A stretch of DNA of 64,000 nucleotides from Duganella sp. Leaf126 (GTDB lineage: Bacteria > Pseudomonadota > Gammaproteobacteria > Burkholderiales > Burkholderiaceae_D): assembly GCF_001423125.1 (NCBI RefSeq), contig NZ_LMNW01000034.1:507-64506 (forward strand). Direction: 5' to 3'. The notes under the pieces were generated by a model. That model did not search any database. It had not been told where the DNA came from and saw only the letters and a list, made by a program, of their open reading frames with translations. Positions 25,936 through 34,242 of the stretch are shown here, in pieces; position 1 is the stretch's first letter, and each line of letters opens with the position of its first letter. A program made the position numbers and the translations under genes.

Positions 25936-27681
25936 CTAAGCCTGGCGTTGCAGCCACTGCTGCAGCGCCAGGCTGTCGAGCGGGCGGCTGTACAGATAGC
26001 CCTGGCCCTTGTTGCAGCCCTGCGCGCAGGCCACTGCCGCCTGTTCGGCCGTCTCGATCCCCTCGGCCACCGTGTTCATGCCCAGGCTGTGGGCGACCAT
26101 GACGGTCGCTTCGATCAGCACCTGGTGGTGGCGGCTGGTCGCTGCCAGGGTGACGAACGAGCGGTCGATCTTGACCGTATCGACCGGCAGCAGGTGCAGG
26201 CTCGACAGCGACGAATAGCCGGTGCCGAAATCGTCGAGCGCGAGCTTGACCCCCAGCTGCTTGAGTCCATGCAGCTGCTGCTGGATATCGGCGCCTTGCG
26301 CGGCCAGGCTTTCCGTGATTTCCAGTTGCAGCGCAGGCGCCGGCATGCCGCTGGCAGCCAGTATGCCTGCTACCTTGCCGCAAAAATCCGGCTGCACCAG
26401 CTGGGCGCGCGACAGGTTCACCGCCATTAGTTGCGGCGCACGTGGTCCGAGCTGCCGCTGCCAGTCCATGAAGTCGTGGCATGCCCTGGCCAGGACCTGC
26501 TCGCCCAGCTGGTCGATCAGCCCCGTACTCTCGGCGATCCCGATGAATTCGACCGGTCCCACCATGCCGCGCACCGGATGGCGCCAGCGCACCAGCGCCT
26601 CCACGCCGGCGCCCGGATCGATGGCGCCGTCCGCCAGCAAGCCGACGACCGGCTGGTAAAGATTAAACAATTCCTCGCGCTCGACGGCCAGGCGCAGGTC
26701 CGCTTCCAGGCAGCCGCGCTGCAGGACTTCGTCGCGCATGTGCTGCGCGAAGCGGACCAGCCGGTTGCCGCCCTGGGCTTTCGCCACCGCCACGGCGATG
26801 GCGGCGTGCCGCAGCAGGTCATCGGCGTCGCGGGTGCCGGCGTCGAGCGTCACCATGCCCAGGCTGAACGAGAACGTCAGCTCGTGGGCGCCCACCCGGT
26901 ACGGCAAGCCCAGCCGCTCCAGCAGGCGCGCCGCGACCAGCGCGCCGGTATCGCCGTCGCGCAGGCCGTCGAGCACGATGGCAAACTCGTCGCCGCCGAT
27001 GCGGGTCGCAATTTCGGCGCCAGCCCCCGCGCCTGATCCCGTACCGACTCCCGCAGCCACCGCCTGGCCGGTACGGCTGGCGGTGCGCAAGGTGGCGCGC
27101 AGCCGTTCCGCCACCAAGGCAATGACCTGGTTGCCGACCTCGATGCCATGGGCATCGTTGATGTGCGCGAAGCGGTCGATGTTGATCAGCACCACCGCGC
27201 AGTGATCGTCGGCCGCGGCGCGCGCCCGTACAGTCATCTGCTGCAGCAGGGCCAGCGCGCCGGCGCGGTTGGGCAGCTGCGTGAGCGTGTCCACCCGGGC
27301 GGCGCTGGCCAGCAGGCGCTGTTCGCGGTCCACCTCGTGCGAGGCGTCGACCAGCACGGCCATCAGGCGCTGCTGGTCGATTTTCAGCAGTCCCAGCGCC
27401 AGCACCGTGGCATGATCGACCACCATGCGCTTGCCTTCGCAGATGACCCCTTGCGGCGCGCCGAACGCCGCGCACAGTGCCGGCAGATCGGGGGCGTATG
27501 CTTCCAGCACCCGGAACAGGTTGCTCAGGTCGGCATCGCGGGCGAGCGGCATCAGCAGGCGCGACGCCATCGGGTTCAGCATCTCGATGTCGCCGTCCTG
27601 CTGCAACTGGATCAGCGCCACCGGCGCCCGGTACATGAACTGGATCAGTGCTTCGTAAGCGAGGTCGCCGTCACTGCCCAT
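25936..27681 (-). CDS. PAS-GGDEF-EAL c-di-GMP protein, third gene of the PYP operon
   Basis: 581 residues, no membrane segment. Residues 1-115 are a PAS-like domain (YEALIQFMYRAPVALIQLQQDG...MLNPMASRLLMPLARDADL) clearly related to the N-terminus of the neighbouring cyclase. The GGDEF domain keeps RIGGDEFAIVL, but the I-site RxxD is replaced by RTGQ and a 15-20 residue Gly/Ala/Val-rich insertion separates it from the active loop. EAL motifs are complete: VEALVRWRHP, NLSRAQL, EITES, LDDFGTG, KIDRSFV, AEGIET, QGYLYSRP. The likely main activity is c-di-GMP breakdown, perhaps with feedback-insensitive synthesis. It overlaps the upstream cyclase gene by 11 bp. Confidence 0.92.
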   Translation of the reverse strand: MGSDGDLAYEALIQFMYRAPVALIQLQQDGDIEMLNPMASRLLMPLARDADLSNLFRVLEAYAPDLPALCAAFGAPQGVICEGKRMVVDHATVLALGLLKIDQQRLMAVLVDASHEVDREQRLLASAARVDTLTQLPNRAGALALLQQMTVRARAAADDHCAVVLINIDRFAHINDAHGIEVGNQVIALVAERLRATLRTASRTGQAVAAGVGTGSGAGAGAEIATRIGGDEFAIVLDGLRDGDTGALVAARLLERLGLPYRVGAHELTFSFSLGMVTLDAGTRDADDLLRHAAIAVAVAKAQGGNRLVRFAQHMRDEVLQRGCLEADLRLAVEREELFNLYQPVVGLLADGAIDPGAGVEALVRWRHPVRGMVGPVEFIGIAESTGLIDQLGEQVLARACHDFMDWQRQLGPRAPQLMAVNLSRAQLVQPDFCGKVAGILAASGMPAPALQLEITESLAAQGADIQQQLHGLKQLGVKLALDDFGTGYSSLSSLHLLPVDTVKIDRSFVTLAATSRHHQVLIEATVMVAHSLGMNTVAEGIETAEQAAVACAQGCNKGQGYLYSRPLDSLALQQWLQRQA

Positions 27682-29026
27682 GGGTCACTCCCGCCACCAT
27701 GCCTGACGCCTGCCAGGCGGCAACGCGGTTGCGGCCGCCGCGCTTGGCCGCGTACAGGGCCTGGTCGGCGCGCTTGATCAGCTGGTCCAGGTCCTCGATG
27801 CCGTCGCCCATGGTCGCCACGCCGATGCTGACCGCGTACGCGATCGATGCCTGCTCGTAGCTTGCCGGCTCGCGTTGCACCAGCGCGCGCAGCCGCTCGG
27901 CCACCGCCAGCGCATCGGCCAGCGCCACGGAAGGCAGCAGGATGGCAAATTCTTCGCCGCCGATGCGGGCGACGATGTCGACCTGGCGGCAGGCCTTTTT
28001 CATGGTCGCGGCCAGGTGGCGCAGCACGGCGTCGCCGGCCGGGTGGCCATGGCAGTCGTTGACCGCCTTGAAATGGTCGGCGTCCACCATCAGCAGCGAG
28101 ACCGGGCGCGCAGCCTTGCGGCGTCGCATCAGTTCCAGTTCGGCTGCTTCGAAAAATGCGCGCCGGTTGGCCAGGCCGGTCAGGTAGTCGCTGAACGTGG
28201 CCTTGCGCAAGCCTTCGCTGATATCCTGTTTGTCGGAAATGTCGCGGATGATCATGCAGTAGGCCGGCTCGTCGTCGCAAGGCGGCGCGTCGGCGCAGCG
28301 GCCGGGCAGGGGCGCGATCATGATGCTGGCCCAGAAGCGGCTGCCGTCGGCGCGCAGGCGCATGCCTTCATCGAGGATCCAGCCGTTGTCGTCCGCTTCG
28401 CGCAGGCGGTCGAGCTGGTGGGCGTCGGTGGTCGATTCCGGCGGGTAGAAGACATCGTAGCCGCGTCCGACGATGCCGCCGGCATCGTAGCCGGTCACGC
28501 GCGCGATGCTGTCGTTCCACGCCTCGACCCGTCCCTGACCATCCAGGCTCAGCAATGCGTAATCGGTAATATTGCTCATGATGGCATTGAGCCAGGCATC
28601 GGTCTTGCGCAGCTGGCGCTCGCGCCGCTCCTGCAGCGTGATGTCGCTGAGCACCACCATCAGGCGGTCGGCGCCGAGCTTGAGCATGCTTAGCGACAAG
28701 ACCTGCGGGCCGTTGCTGCCGTGGTCGGCGTGCAGGAACAGCCGCGTGGCGTCGCAAATCTGGCCCTGGTCGGCATCGAATGCCGCGCATTGCTGGCGCA
28801 GGTCGGGCACCACCGGCGCCAGCCCCTCGAACAGGTTGGTCAGTTCGCCATCGCGACACAGCGGCAGCAGCAGCTGGGCCGAGAGCGGATTGAGCATCTG
28901 GATGGTGCCGTCCGCGCTCAGCTGCACCAGGCCGACCGGCGCCATGTACAAGAACTGCAGCAGCGCCTCGTAATCCTGGCAGTCCTGGCCGTCCCGGTCG
29001 TCGTTGTGAAGGCCCACGATGTTCAA
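27671..29026 (-). CDS. PAS-PAS-GGDEF diguanylate cyclase, second gene of the PYP operon
   Basis: 451 residues, soluble. The first PAS-like domain (about 18-125) is a paralogue of that in the next gene (YEALLQFLYMAPVGLVQLSADG, MLNPLSAQLLLPLCRDGEL). A second PAS domain lies at about 140-265 (ITDYALLSLDGQGRVEAWN, RVTGYDAGGIVGRGYDVFYPPES), with a PAC tail CMIIRDISDK. The GGDEF domain has TGLANRRAFFE, the I-site RQVD and active site RIGGEEF, so it should make c-di-GMP under product inhibition. Its ATG overlaps the stop of the PYP-like gene (ATGA), and its own end overlaps the following GGDEF/EAL gene by 11 bp. The three are translationally coupled, so light sensed by PYP may control c-di-GMP. Confidence 0.93.
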   Translation of the reverse strand: MNIVGLHNDDRDGQDCQDYEALLQFLYMAPVGLVQLSADGTIQMLNPLSAQLLLPLCRDGELTNLFEGLAPVVPDLRQQCAAFDADQGQICDATRLFLHADHGSNGPQVLSLSMLKLGADRLMVVLSDITLQERRERQLRKTDAWLNAIMSNITDYALLSLDGQGRVEAWNDSIARVTGYDAGGIVGRGYDVFYPPESTTDAHQLDRLREADDNGWILDEGMRLRADGSRFWASIMIAPLPGRCADAPPCDDEPAYCMIIRDISDKQDISEGLRKATFSDYLTGLANRRAFFEAAELELMRRRKAARPVSLLMVDADHFKAVNDCHGHPAGDAVLRHLAATMKKACRQVDIVARIGGEEFAILLPSVALADALAVAERLRALVQREPASYEQASIAYAVSIGVATMGDGIEDLDQLIKRADQALYAAKRGGRNRVAAWQASGMVAGVTHGQ

Positions 29027-29412
29027 GCTCTTTCCACCAGCACGAAAGCGAGCTCGCTTTCCGGCTGGGACAGCAGACGCAGCTTGACCTTGGTCGGGCG
29101 CATGCGCAGCGTCAGCACGTAGTTGAGGGTCTCGTCGAGCGGTGCGCCGTCCTGCCGTGCATCGGCAAAGCGCTGGGCGACCAGGTCATTGTTCATGCAG
29201 GGCGCCACGGCCACGAAAACATCGAGCCCCAGTACCCGCTCCGGCCGCAGCCCGGCCGCCTGAGATTCGAACTGGTTGTAGCGCTGCACCCGGCCGTCGC
29301 GGTCGAAGCCGATCACGCCAAACCGCAGCACGTCGAGCTGCTCGGCGTCGCTGTGGGCCAGCAGGTTGGCCAGGTCGGGGTGGTCGTAGGGCAGGTCGGC
29401 AGCGAGCGTCAT
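29023..29412 (-). CDS. pyp: Photoactive yellow protein (PYP) homologue
   Basis: 129 residues from ATG 29410-29412, with TGGAAG upstream; Halorhodospira PYP is 125. The alignment by eye runs full length: LDVLRFGVIGFDRDGRVQRYN matches the PYP LDGLAFGAIQLDGDG...QYN pattern. Key sites are kept: chromophore Cys72 in VAVAPCMNND (Cys69 in PYP), Tyr45 and Glu49 in RYNQFES (Tyr42, Glu46), and Met104 in RMRPTKVKL (Met100 in QMTPTKVKV). Thr50 and Arg52 of PYP are Ala and Leu here, which may shift absorption or cycling. PYP binds p-coumaric acid through the Cys and responds to blue light. No tyrosine ammonia lyase or coumarate ligase is in the window. It is the first gene of an operon with two c-di-GMP enzymes. 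Confidence 0.88.
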   Translation of the reverse strand: MTLAADLPYDHPDLANLLAHSDAEQLDVLRFGVIGFDRDGRVQRYNQFESQAAGLRPERVLGLDVFVAVAPCMNNDLVAQRFADARQDGAPLDETLNYVLTLRMRPTKVKLRLLSQPESELAFVLVERA

Positions 29413-29460
29413 GTGTATCTTCCAGTTGGTTACAGAGTGCAACGATAACACCTGCGTTTC

Positions 29461-29482
29461 ATTTCCAAAGGGAAATTGTCAA
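29461..29482 (-). promoter_or_regulatory. Palindrome and possible -35 box upstream of pyp
   Basis: ATTTCCAAAGGGAAAT (29461-29476) is a 6-bp inverted repeat with a 4-bp spacer. Next to it, TTGACA reads on the minus strand at 29477-29482, about 65 bp before the pyp ATG. No good -10 lies 17 bp further on, so the promoter is tentative. The palindrome would sit between -35 and -10, where a repressor could act. Confidence 0.3.
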
Positions 29483-29674
29483 TCGTGCGACGAAAAGTTT
29501 GCGTGCTCGCGTCGTGCAGCGCTGCTGTGGAGCGGGACAGCGCGCTGCCGCACTGAAAGTGAATTGAAAGCTTCCAGCCTTTAAAGTATTCACGTCGCTT
29601 ATGTTGCATATGCGAGAAAACTATAACCCCGGCGCCGACATGGCGCCGGTGACGATATGCTTGGAGGAAATTAA

Positions 29675-31207
29675 ATGCTGACCGTGCTTGCTTATTCGAT
29701 GGTCGTTGTCTTCATGTTCCTGATCATGACCAAGCGCCTGCCGGCGCTGGTGGCGCTGATCCTGGTGCCGGTCATCTTCGGTGTCATCGGCGGCTTCGCG
29801 CCCGAACTGGGTCCGATGATGCTCGCCGGTATCAAGCAGCTGGCGCCGACCGGCGTGATGCTGATGTTTGCCATCCTGTACTTCGGCGTGATGATCGACG
29901 CCGGCCTGTTCGATCCGGTGGTCAGGCTGATCCTCAAACTGGTCAAGGGTGACCCGATGAAGATCGTGGTCGGCACGGCCGCACTGACGATGATCGTCTC
30001 GCTCGACGGCGACGGCGCCACTACCTACATGATTACCGTGTCGGCCATGCTGCCGCTGTACCAGCGCCTGGGCATGAGCCGGCTGGTGATGGCATGCGTG
30101 ATCATGCTGGCCGGCGGCGTGTTCAACATCCTGCCGTGGGGCGGACCGACTGCCCGCGCCGCCAGCGCGCTGGGCGTGGACGTGGGGCAGATCTTCGTGC
30201 CGATGATCCCGGCCATGATTGCCGGCATTTGCTGGGTGCTGTTCGTCGCGGTGATGCTGGGCCGCAAGGAGCGCAAGCGCCTGGGCGTGCTGGAACTGCA
30301 ACCGCTGGGCGCGAAAGCGGCAAAAGCGGCCAAGGTGCAGGAGCAGGCGCAGGCCGCCGCGCAGGCAGCGCAGCAGCAGGCGTACGAGCAGCCGCTGCAG
30401 GCCAATGCGGCAATGGGCGGCTACGCCCCGGCGGGCGGCGCCATGCAGTTCGGCCACAGCGACGGCGCTCGGTTCGTGGCCCGCCGCGCCAGCGGCGACC
30501 GCAAGGTGGTGCACCTGAACTGCCCGCCGGACGTGGTGCCGTGCGACGATATCAAGGTCGGCGACCCGAACACCGCGCGCCCCAAGCTGATCTGGGTAAA
30601 CTTCCTGCTGACCGTGGCGCTGATGGCGATGCTGGTGCTGGCCGTGCTGCCGCTGCCGGTGCTGTTCATGATCGCGTTTGCCATTGCCATCATGATCAAC
30701 TATCCGAACATGGAAGAACAGAAAGAGCGCATCACGGCCCATGCCGGCAACGTGCTGCCGGTCGTGTCGCTGATCTTTGCCGCCGGCATTTTCGTCGGTA
30801 TCCTGCAAGGCACCAAGATGGTCGATGCCATTGCCGCCAGCGTGATCTACGCGATTCCCGACTGGATGGGCCCGCACCTGGCCATCGTCACCGGCGTGCT
30901 CAGCATTCCATTCACGTTCTTCATCTCCAACGATGCGTTCTACTTCGGCATCGTGCCGATCCTGGCCAAGGCCGCTGCCGCGTACGGCATCACCGGCGCC
31001 GAAATCGGCCGGGCCTCGATCATCGGCCAGCCGGTGCACCTGCTCAGCCCGCTGGTCGCCTCGACCTACCTGCTGGTCGGCATGGCGAAAGTCGAGTTCG
31101 GCGACCACCAGCGCTACACGCTGCTGTGGGCGATCTCGGCCTCGCTGGTGATGCTGGCGGTGGCGCTGGTCTGCGGCGTGGTGCCCTTCATGGGGGCGGC
31201 AGGCTGA
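29675..31207 (+). CDS. CitMHS-family citrate:cation symporter with an enlarged central loop
   Basis: 510 residues from ATG 29675, with a strong GGAGGAAA upstream. About 12 membrane segments are arranged in two halves. Family marks include MFAILYFGVMIDAGLFDPVVR, VSLDGDGATTYMIT and GGVFNILPWGGPTARAASALG in the first half, and ISNDAFYFGIVPIL and QPVHLLSPLVASTYLLVGM in the second. CitMHS proteins import metal- or proton-coupled citrate. Usual length is about 430-440; the extra 70-80 residues form a soluble loop at about 195-305, rich in Ala and Gln, then DRKVVHLNCPPDVVPCDDIKVGD. It is divergent from the PYP operon. No TctDE-type sensor pair is adjacent. Confidence 0.92.
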   Translation: MLTVLAYSMVVVFMFLIMTKRLPALVALILVPVIFGVIGGFAPELGPMMLAGIKQLAPTGVMLMFAILYFGVMIDAGLFDPVVRLILKLVKGDPMKIVVGTAALTMIVSLDGDGATTYMITVSAMLPLYQRLGMSRLVMACVIMLAGGVFNILPWGGPTARAASALGVDVGQIFVPMIPAMIAGICWVLFVAVMLGRKERKRLGVLELQPLGAKAAKAAKVQEQAQAAAQAAQQQAYEQPLQANAAMGGYAPAGGAMQFGHSDGARFVARRASGDRKVVHLNCPPDVVPCDDIKVGDPNTARPKLIWVNFLLTVALMAMLVLAVLPLPVLFMIAFAIAIMINYPNMEEQKERITAHAGNVLPVVSLIFAAGIFVGILQGTKMVDAIAASVIYAIPDWMGPHLAIVTGVLSIPFTFFISNDAFYFGIVPILAKAAAAYGITGAEIGRASIIGQPVHLLSPLVASTYLLVGMAKVEFGDHQRYTLLWAISASLVMLAVALVCGVVPFMGAAG

Positions 31208-31280
31208 CCTGACGCGCCACATCGCGTCCACTGTTCGCCGCCGTACCGTGCGGCGCAGCGCCTTGTGCGATAGTGGCGCG

Positions 31281-31466
31281 ATGCATATCAAACAAGCACG
31301 CCGCACCGACACCCGCCAGGCCTCCATCGTCCGCCAGGGCCTGGACTGGGCGCTGACCTACGGCCAGCGCAGCGCCGCAGCATTCCTGCTGGCGCGCCAG
31401 GTGCCGCGCGCGGTGGTCGAACGTATTTTCTCTGCCGCCACGCGCCAGGAAGACCAGCCCCGATGA
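31281..31466 (+). CDS. Small basic protein of unknown function, coupled to the hydrolase
   Basis: 61 residues (MHIKQARRTDTRQASIVRQG...RQEDQPR) if begun at ATG 31281; an in-frame start at 31248 is possible. It contains no recognised domain. The main support is its end: TGA at 31464-31466 overlaps the ATG of the alpha/beta hydrolase (ATGA), the kind of coupling seen in real gene pairs. The second half, YGQRSAAAFLLARQVPRAVVERIFS, could form an amphipathic helix. It could equally be a leader for translation of the hydrolase. Confidence 0.55.
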   Translation: MHIKQARRTDTRQASIVRQGLDWALTYGQRSAAAFLLARQVPRAVVERIFSAATRQEDQPR

Positions 31467-32440
31467 GTCTGGTGTTTTCTGCCGGGACCGTGGACCAGAT
31501 GCGCAGCTTCAACCGCAAGCTGGCCTGGGCGCCCCGTTTTAAAATCAGCAATCGCGTGATGCCGTTCCTGATCCAGTCGCTGTTGCGACTGTCCCAGCTG
31601 GCGCCCGCCGTGCGCCTGCTGGGGCAAGGCGTGCGCATTGCTCGCCACACGGCGCAGTCTGACGGCGTGCAGGTACCGGTACGGCTGCTGCGCACGGCCA
31701 GTCCGGCAAAAGCGATAAGGGCGGTAGTGCTCGATTTTCACGGTGGCGGCTGGGCCATCGGCAACGCGCAGATGAACGACCGGCTCAACGCGGAACTGGT
31801 GCAAGCCTGCGACGTGGCCGTGGTGTCGGTCGATTACCGCCTGGCCACCGCTGCGCCGCTGGCCGCCATCATGGACGACAGCCTGGCTGCCGCGCGCTGG
31901 CTGCTGGCCGGCGGGCTGCCGGAAGTGGCCGGTTTGCCGGTCTTCGTGCTCGGCGAGTCGGCCGGCGGCCACCTGGCGGCAGCCACGCTGCTGCAGCTCA
32001 AGACCTGGCCGGCGCTGCTCGCGCGCATTGCCGGCGCCATTCTCTATTACGGCGTGTACGACCTGGCCGGCACGTCAGGCGTGCGCGCGGCGGCGGCCGA
32101 CACGCTGGTGCTGCACGGGCCGTCGATGGCCGCCTCGCTGCGCCTGCTCACGCCGGACCTGACCGACGACCAGCGCCGCACCGCGCCGCTGTCGCCGCTG
32201 TACGGCGACCTGGCCGGCATGCCGCCGGCCATCCTGTTTGCCGGCACCCGCGATCCCCTGATGGAGGACACCACCCTGATGGCGCAGCAGTGGGGCGCTG
32301 CGGCGCCGGTCGAATGCCACGTGCTGCCCGAGGCGCCGCACGGTTTCATCCGGTTCCCGGTGGCCATGGCGGCGCAGGCGCGTGCCCGGGTCCACGCCTG
32401 GATCGGCGAACGGCTGACCGCCCGCACGCCTGCTCTCTAG
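31463..32440 (+). CDS. Alpha/beta hydrolase of the hormone-sensitive-lipase (HSL) type
   Basis: 325 residues. The oxyanion-hole motif HGGGW (LDFHGGGWAIGN, about residue 95), the nucleophile GESAGGH (about 158) and the acid-His pair in GTRDPLMED and APHGFIRFP are all present, typical of HSL-type esterases. It is predicted to be soluble and to hydrolyse short-chain esters; the substrate is unknown. It overlaps the small gene before it by 4 bp and is followed 67 bp later by the pyruvate:quinone oxidoreductase gene. Confidence 0.92.
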   Translation: MSLVFSAGTVDQMRSFNRKLAWAPRFKISNRVMPFLIQSLLRLSQLAPAVRLLGQGVRIARHTAQSDGVQVPVRLLRTASPAKAIRAVVLDFHGGGWAIGNAQMNDRLNAELVQACDVAVVSVDYRLATAAPLAAIMDDSLAAARWLLAGGLPEVAGLPVFVLGESAGGHLAAATLLQLKTWPALLARIAGAILYYGVYDLAGTSGVRAAAADTLVLHGPSMAASLRLLTPDLTDDQRRTAPLSPLYGDLAGMPPAILFAGTRDPLMEDTTLMAQQWGAAAPVECHVLPEAPHGFIRFPVAMAAQARARVHAWIGERLTARTPAL

Positions 32441-32507
32441 CAGAGGCGCAGCGTCCCGGTGGTCGGCTACACTGTTTTTTATTAACGTTTTGCGAGGAGT
32501 GACGACC

Positions 32508-34229
32508 ATGAGCGGTACCGCGGCAGATTATCTGGCAAGCACCCTGGCCCAGGCGGGCGTCAAGCGCATCTACGGCGTGGTGGGCGATTCGCTCAACGCC
32601 CTGACCGACGCGTTGCGCCGCCAGCAGGCGATCGACTGGGTGCACATGCGCCACGAAGAAGGCGCCGCCTTTGCGGCAAGCGCCGAAGCCCACCTGACGG
32701 GTGAGCTGGCTGTCTGCGCCGGCAGCTGCGGTCCCGGCAACCTGCACCTGATTAACGGCCTGTTCGACTGCCAGCGCAGCGGCGTGCCGGTGCTGGCGAT
32801 CGCCGCCCACATACCGAGCACCGAGATCGGCATCGACTATTTCCAGGCCACGCACCCAGAAAGCCTGTTCAGGGAATGCAGCCATTACGTCGAGCTGGTC
32901 TCCAACCCGGCGCTGCTGCCGCAGATCCTGCACCGCGCCATGCGCATCGCCGTGGCCCGGCGCGGCGTGGCGGTGGTGGTGATCTCGGGCGATATCGCCA
33001 CTGCCAGCCTGTCCGCTGCGGCGCCGCAGTGGCTGCTGCCGACGGCGCCGGCCATCGTGCCGCCTGAGGCCGAGGTGACGCAGCTGGCCGACATTCTCAA
33101 TAGCGCCGAGCGGGTCGCGCTGTTCTGCGGCGCCGGTTGCGCCGGCGCCCATGCCCAGGTACTGGAACTGGCGCGCACGCTGCAAGCGCCGATCGTCCAC
33201 ACGCTGCGCGGCAAGGAGCACATCGAATACGACAATCCCTACGATGTCGGCATGACCGGCCTGGTCGGCTTTGCGTCCGGCTACAAGGCCATGAAACGCT
33301 GCGACACGCTGCTGGTGCTGGGCGCGGACTTCCCGTACCGCCAGTTCTTCCCCGAGCACGCGCGCATCGTGCAGGTGGACGTGCGGCCCGAGGCGCTCGG
33401 CAACCGCTGCCCGCTCGCGCTTGGCGTGCTCGGGGATGTGCGCGAAACGCTGGCCGCCCTGCAGCCGCTGCTCACCGCCAGGACCGACGGCAGCTTCCTG
33501 GCCAGCGCGCAGGAAGACTACGTCGAAGCGCGCCGCGATCTCGACAAGCTCGCTGCCCTCGACGAAGGGACGCGCCACATCCATCCGCAAGCGGTGACCC
33601 GCATCGTCAGCGACCTGGCAGCCGACGATGCGATCTTCACCTGCGACGTCGGCACGCCGATCGCCTGGACCGCACGCTACCTCAAGCTGAACGGCAAGCG
33701 ACGGCTGGTGGGCTCGTTCAACCACGGTTCGATGGCCAACGCCATGCTGCAGGCGATCGGCGCCCAGGTCTCGCACCCGCAGCGCCAGGTCATTTCATTC
33801 TCGGGCGACGGCGGCTTCGCGATGATGATGGGGGAGTTCCTGACGCTGCTGCAACTGAACCTGCCGGTAAAGATCGTGGTGCTCAACAACGGCACACTGG
33901 GCTTCGTCGAAATGGAGATGAAGGCCAACGGCTACCCGGACGTGGGCTGCGAACTGAAAAACCCGAACTTCGCCGCCATGGCCGAAGCGATGGGCGTCAA
34001 AGGCATCCGCGTGGAAGATCCGCAGCAGCTCGAAAGCGCGATCGCCGCTGCGCTGGCGCACCAGGGGCCGGTGCTGGTCGATGTCGTCACGCCGCGCCAG
34101 GAACTGATCATGCCGCCGAAAACCACGATGGAAGAAGCCGGCAACTTCGGACTGTTCATGATGAAGGCCGTACTCGACGGCCGCGCCGGTGAACTGATCG
34201 ACCTGGCCAAGGTCAACCTGTTACGCTGA
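32508..34229 (+). CDS. poxB: Pyruvate dehydrogenase (quinone), PoxB
   Basis: 573 residues from ATG 32508 with GAGGAG upstream. It is a TPP-dependent enzyme of the acetolactate-synthase/POX fold: the N-terminal PYR domain (GVKRIYGVVGDSLNALTDAL, HMRHEEGAAFAA with the catalytic Glu), a central FAD-binding domain, and the PP domain with the TPP motif SGDGGFAMMMGEFLTLLQLNLPVKIVVLNN. PoxB oxidises pyruvate to acetate and CO2 and passes electrons to ubiquinone at the membrane. The membrane-binding C-terminal helix region includes FGLFMMKAVLDGRAGELIDLAKVNL. In E. coli poxB is RpoS-controlled in stationary phase; no such signal was identified here. An Old Yellow Enzyme gene follows after 13 bp. Confidence 0.94.
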   Translation: MSGTAADYLASTLAQAGVKRIYGVVGDSLNALTDALRRQQAIDWVHMRHEEGAAFAASAEAHLTGELAVCAGSCGPGNLHLINGLFDCQRSGVPVLAIAAHIPSTEIGIDYFQATHPESLFRECSHYVELVSNPALLPQILHRAMRIAVARRGVAVVVISGDIATASLSAAAPQWLLPTAPAIVPPEAEVTQLADILNSAERVALFCGAGCAGAHAQVLELARTLQAPIVHTLRGKEHIEYDNPYDVGMTGLVGFASGYKAMKRCDTLLVLGADFPYRQFFPEHARIVQVDVRPEALGNRCPLALGVLGDVRETLAALQPLLTARTDGSFLASAQEDYVEARRDLDKLAALDEGTRHIHPQAVTRIVSDLAADDAIFTCDVGTPIAWTARYLKLNGKRRLVGSFNHGSMANAMLQAIGAQVSHPQRQVISFSGDGGFAMMMGEFLTLLQLNLPVKIVVLNNGTLGFVEMEMKANGYPDVGCELKNPNFAAMAEAMGVKGIRVEDPQQLESAIAAALAHQGPVLVDVVTPRQELIMPPKTTMEEAGNFGLFMMKAVLDGRAGELIDLAKVNLLR

Positions 34230-34242
34230 TCGAGGAGCACCC

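Noticed and set aside
31208-31280. GC-rich hairpin after the citrate transporter (CGCCG...CGGCG)
   Set aside because: Short stem, no T-run; not a convincing terminator.
29621-31327. 568-codon minus-strand frame across the citrate transporter
   Set aside because: Antisense to a clear CitMHS gene; His/Gln/Arg-rich with no motif.
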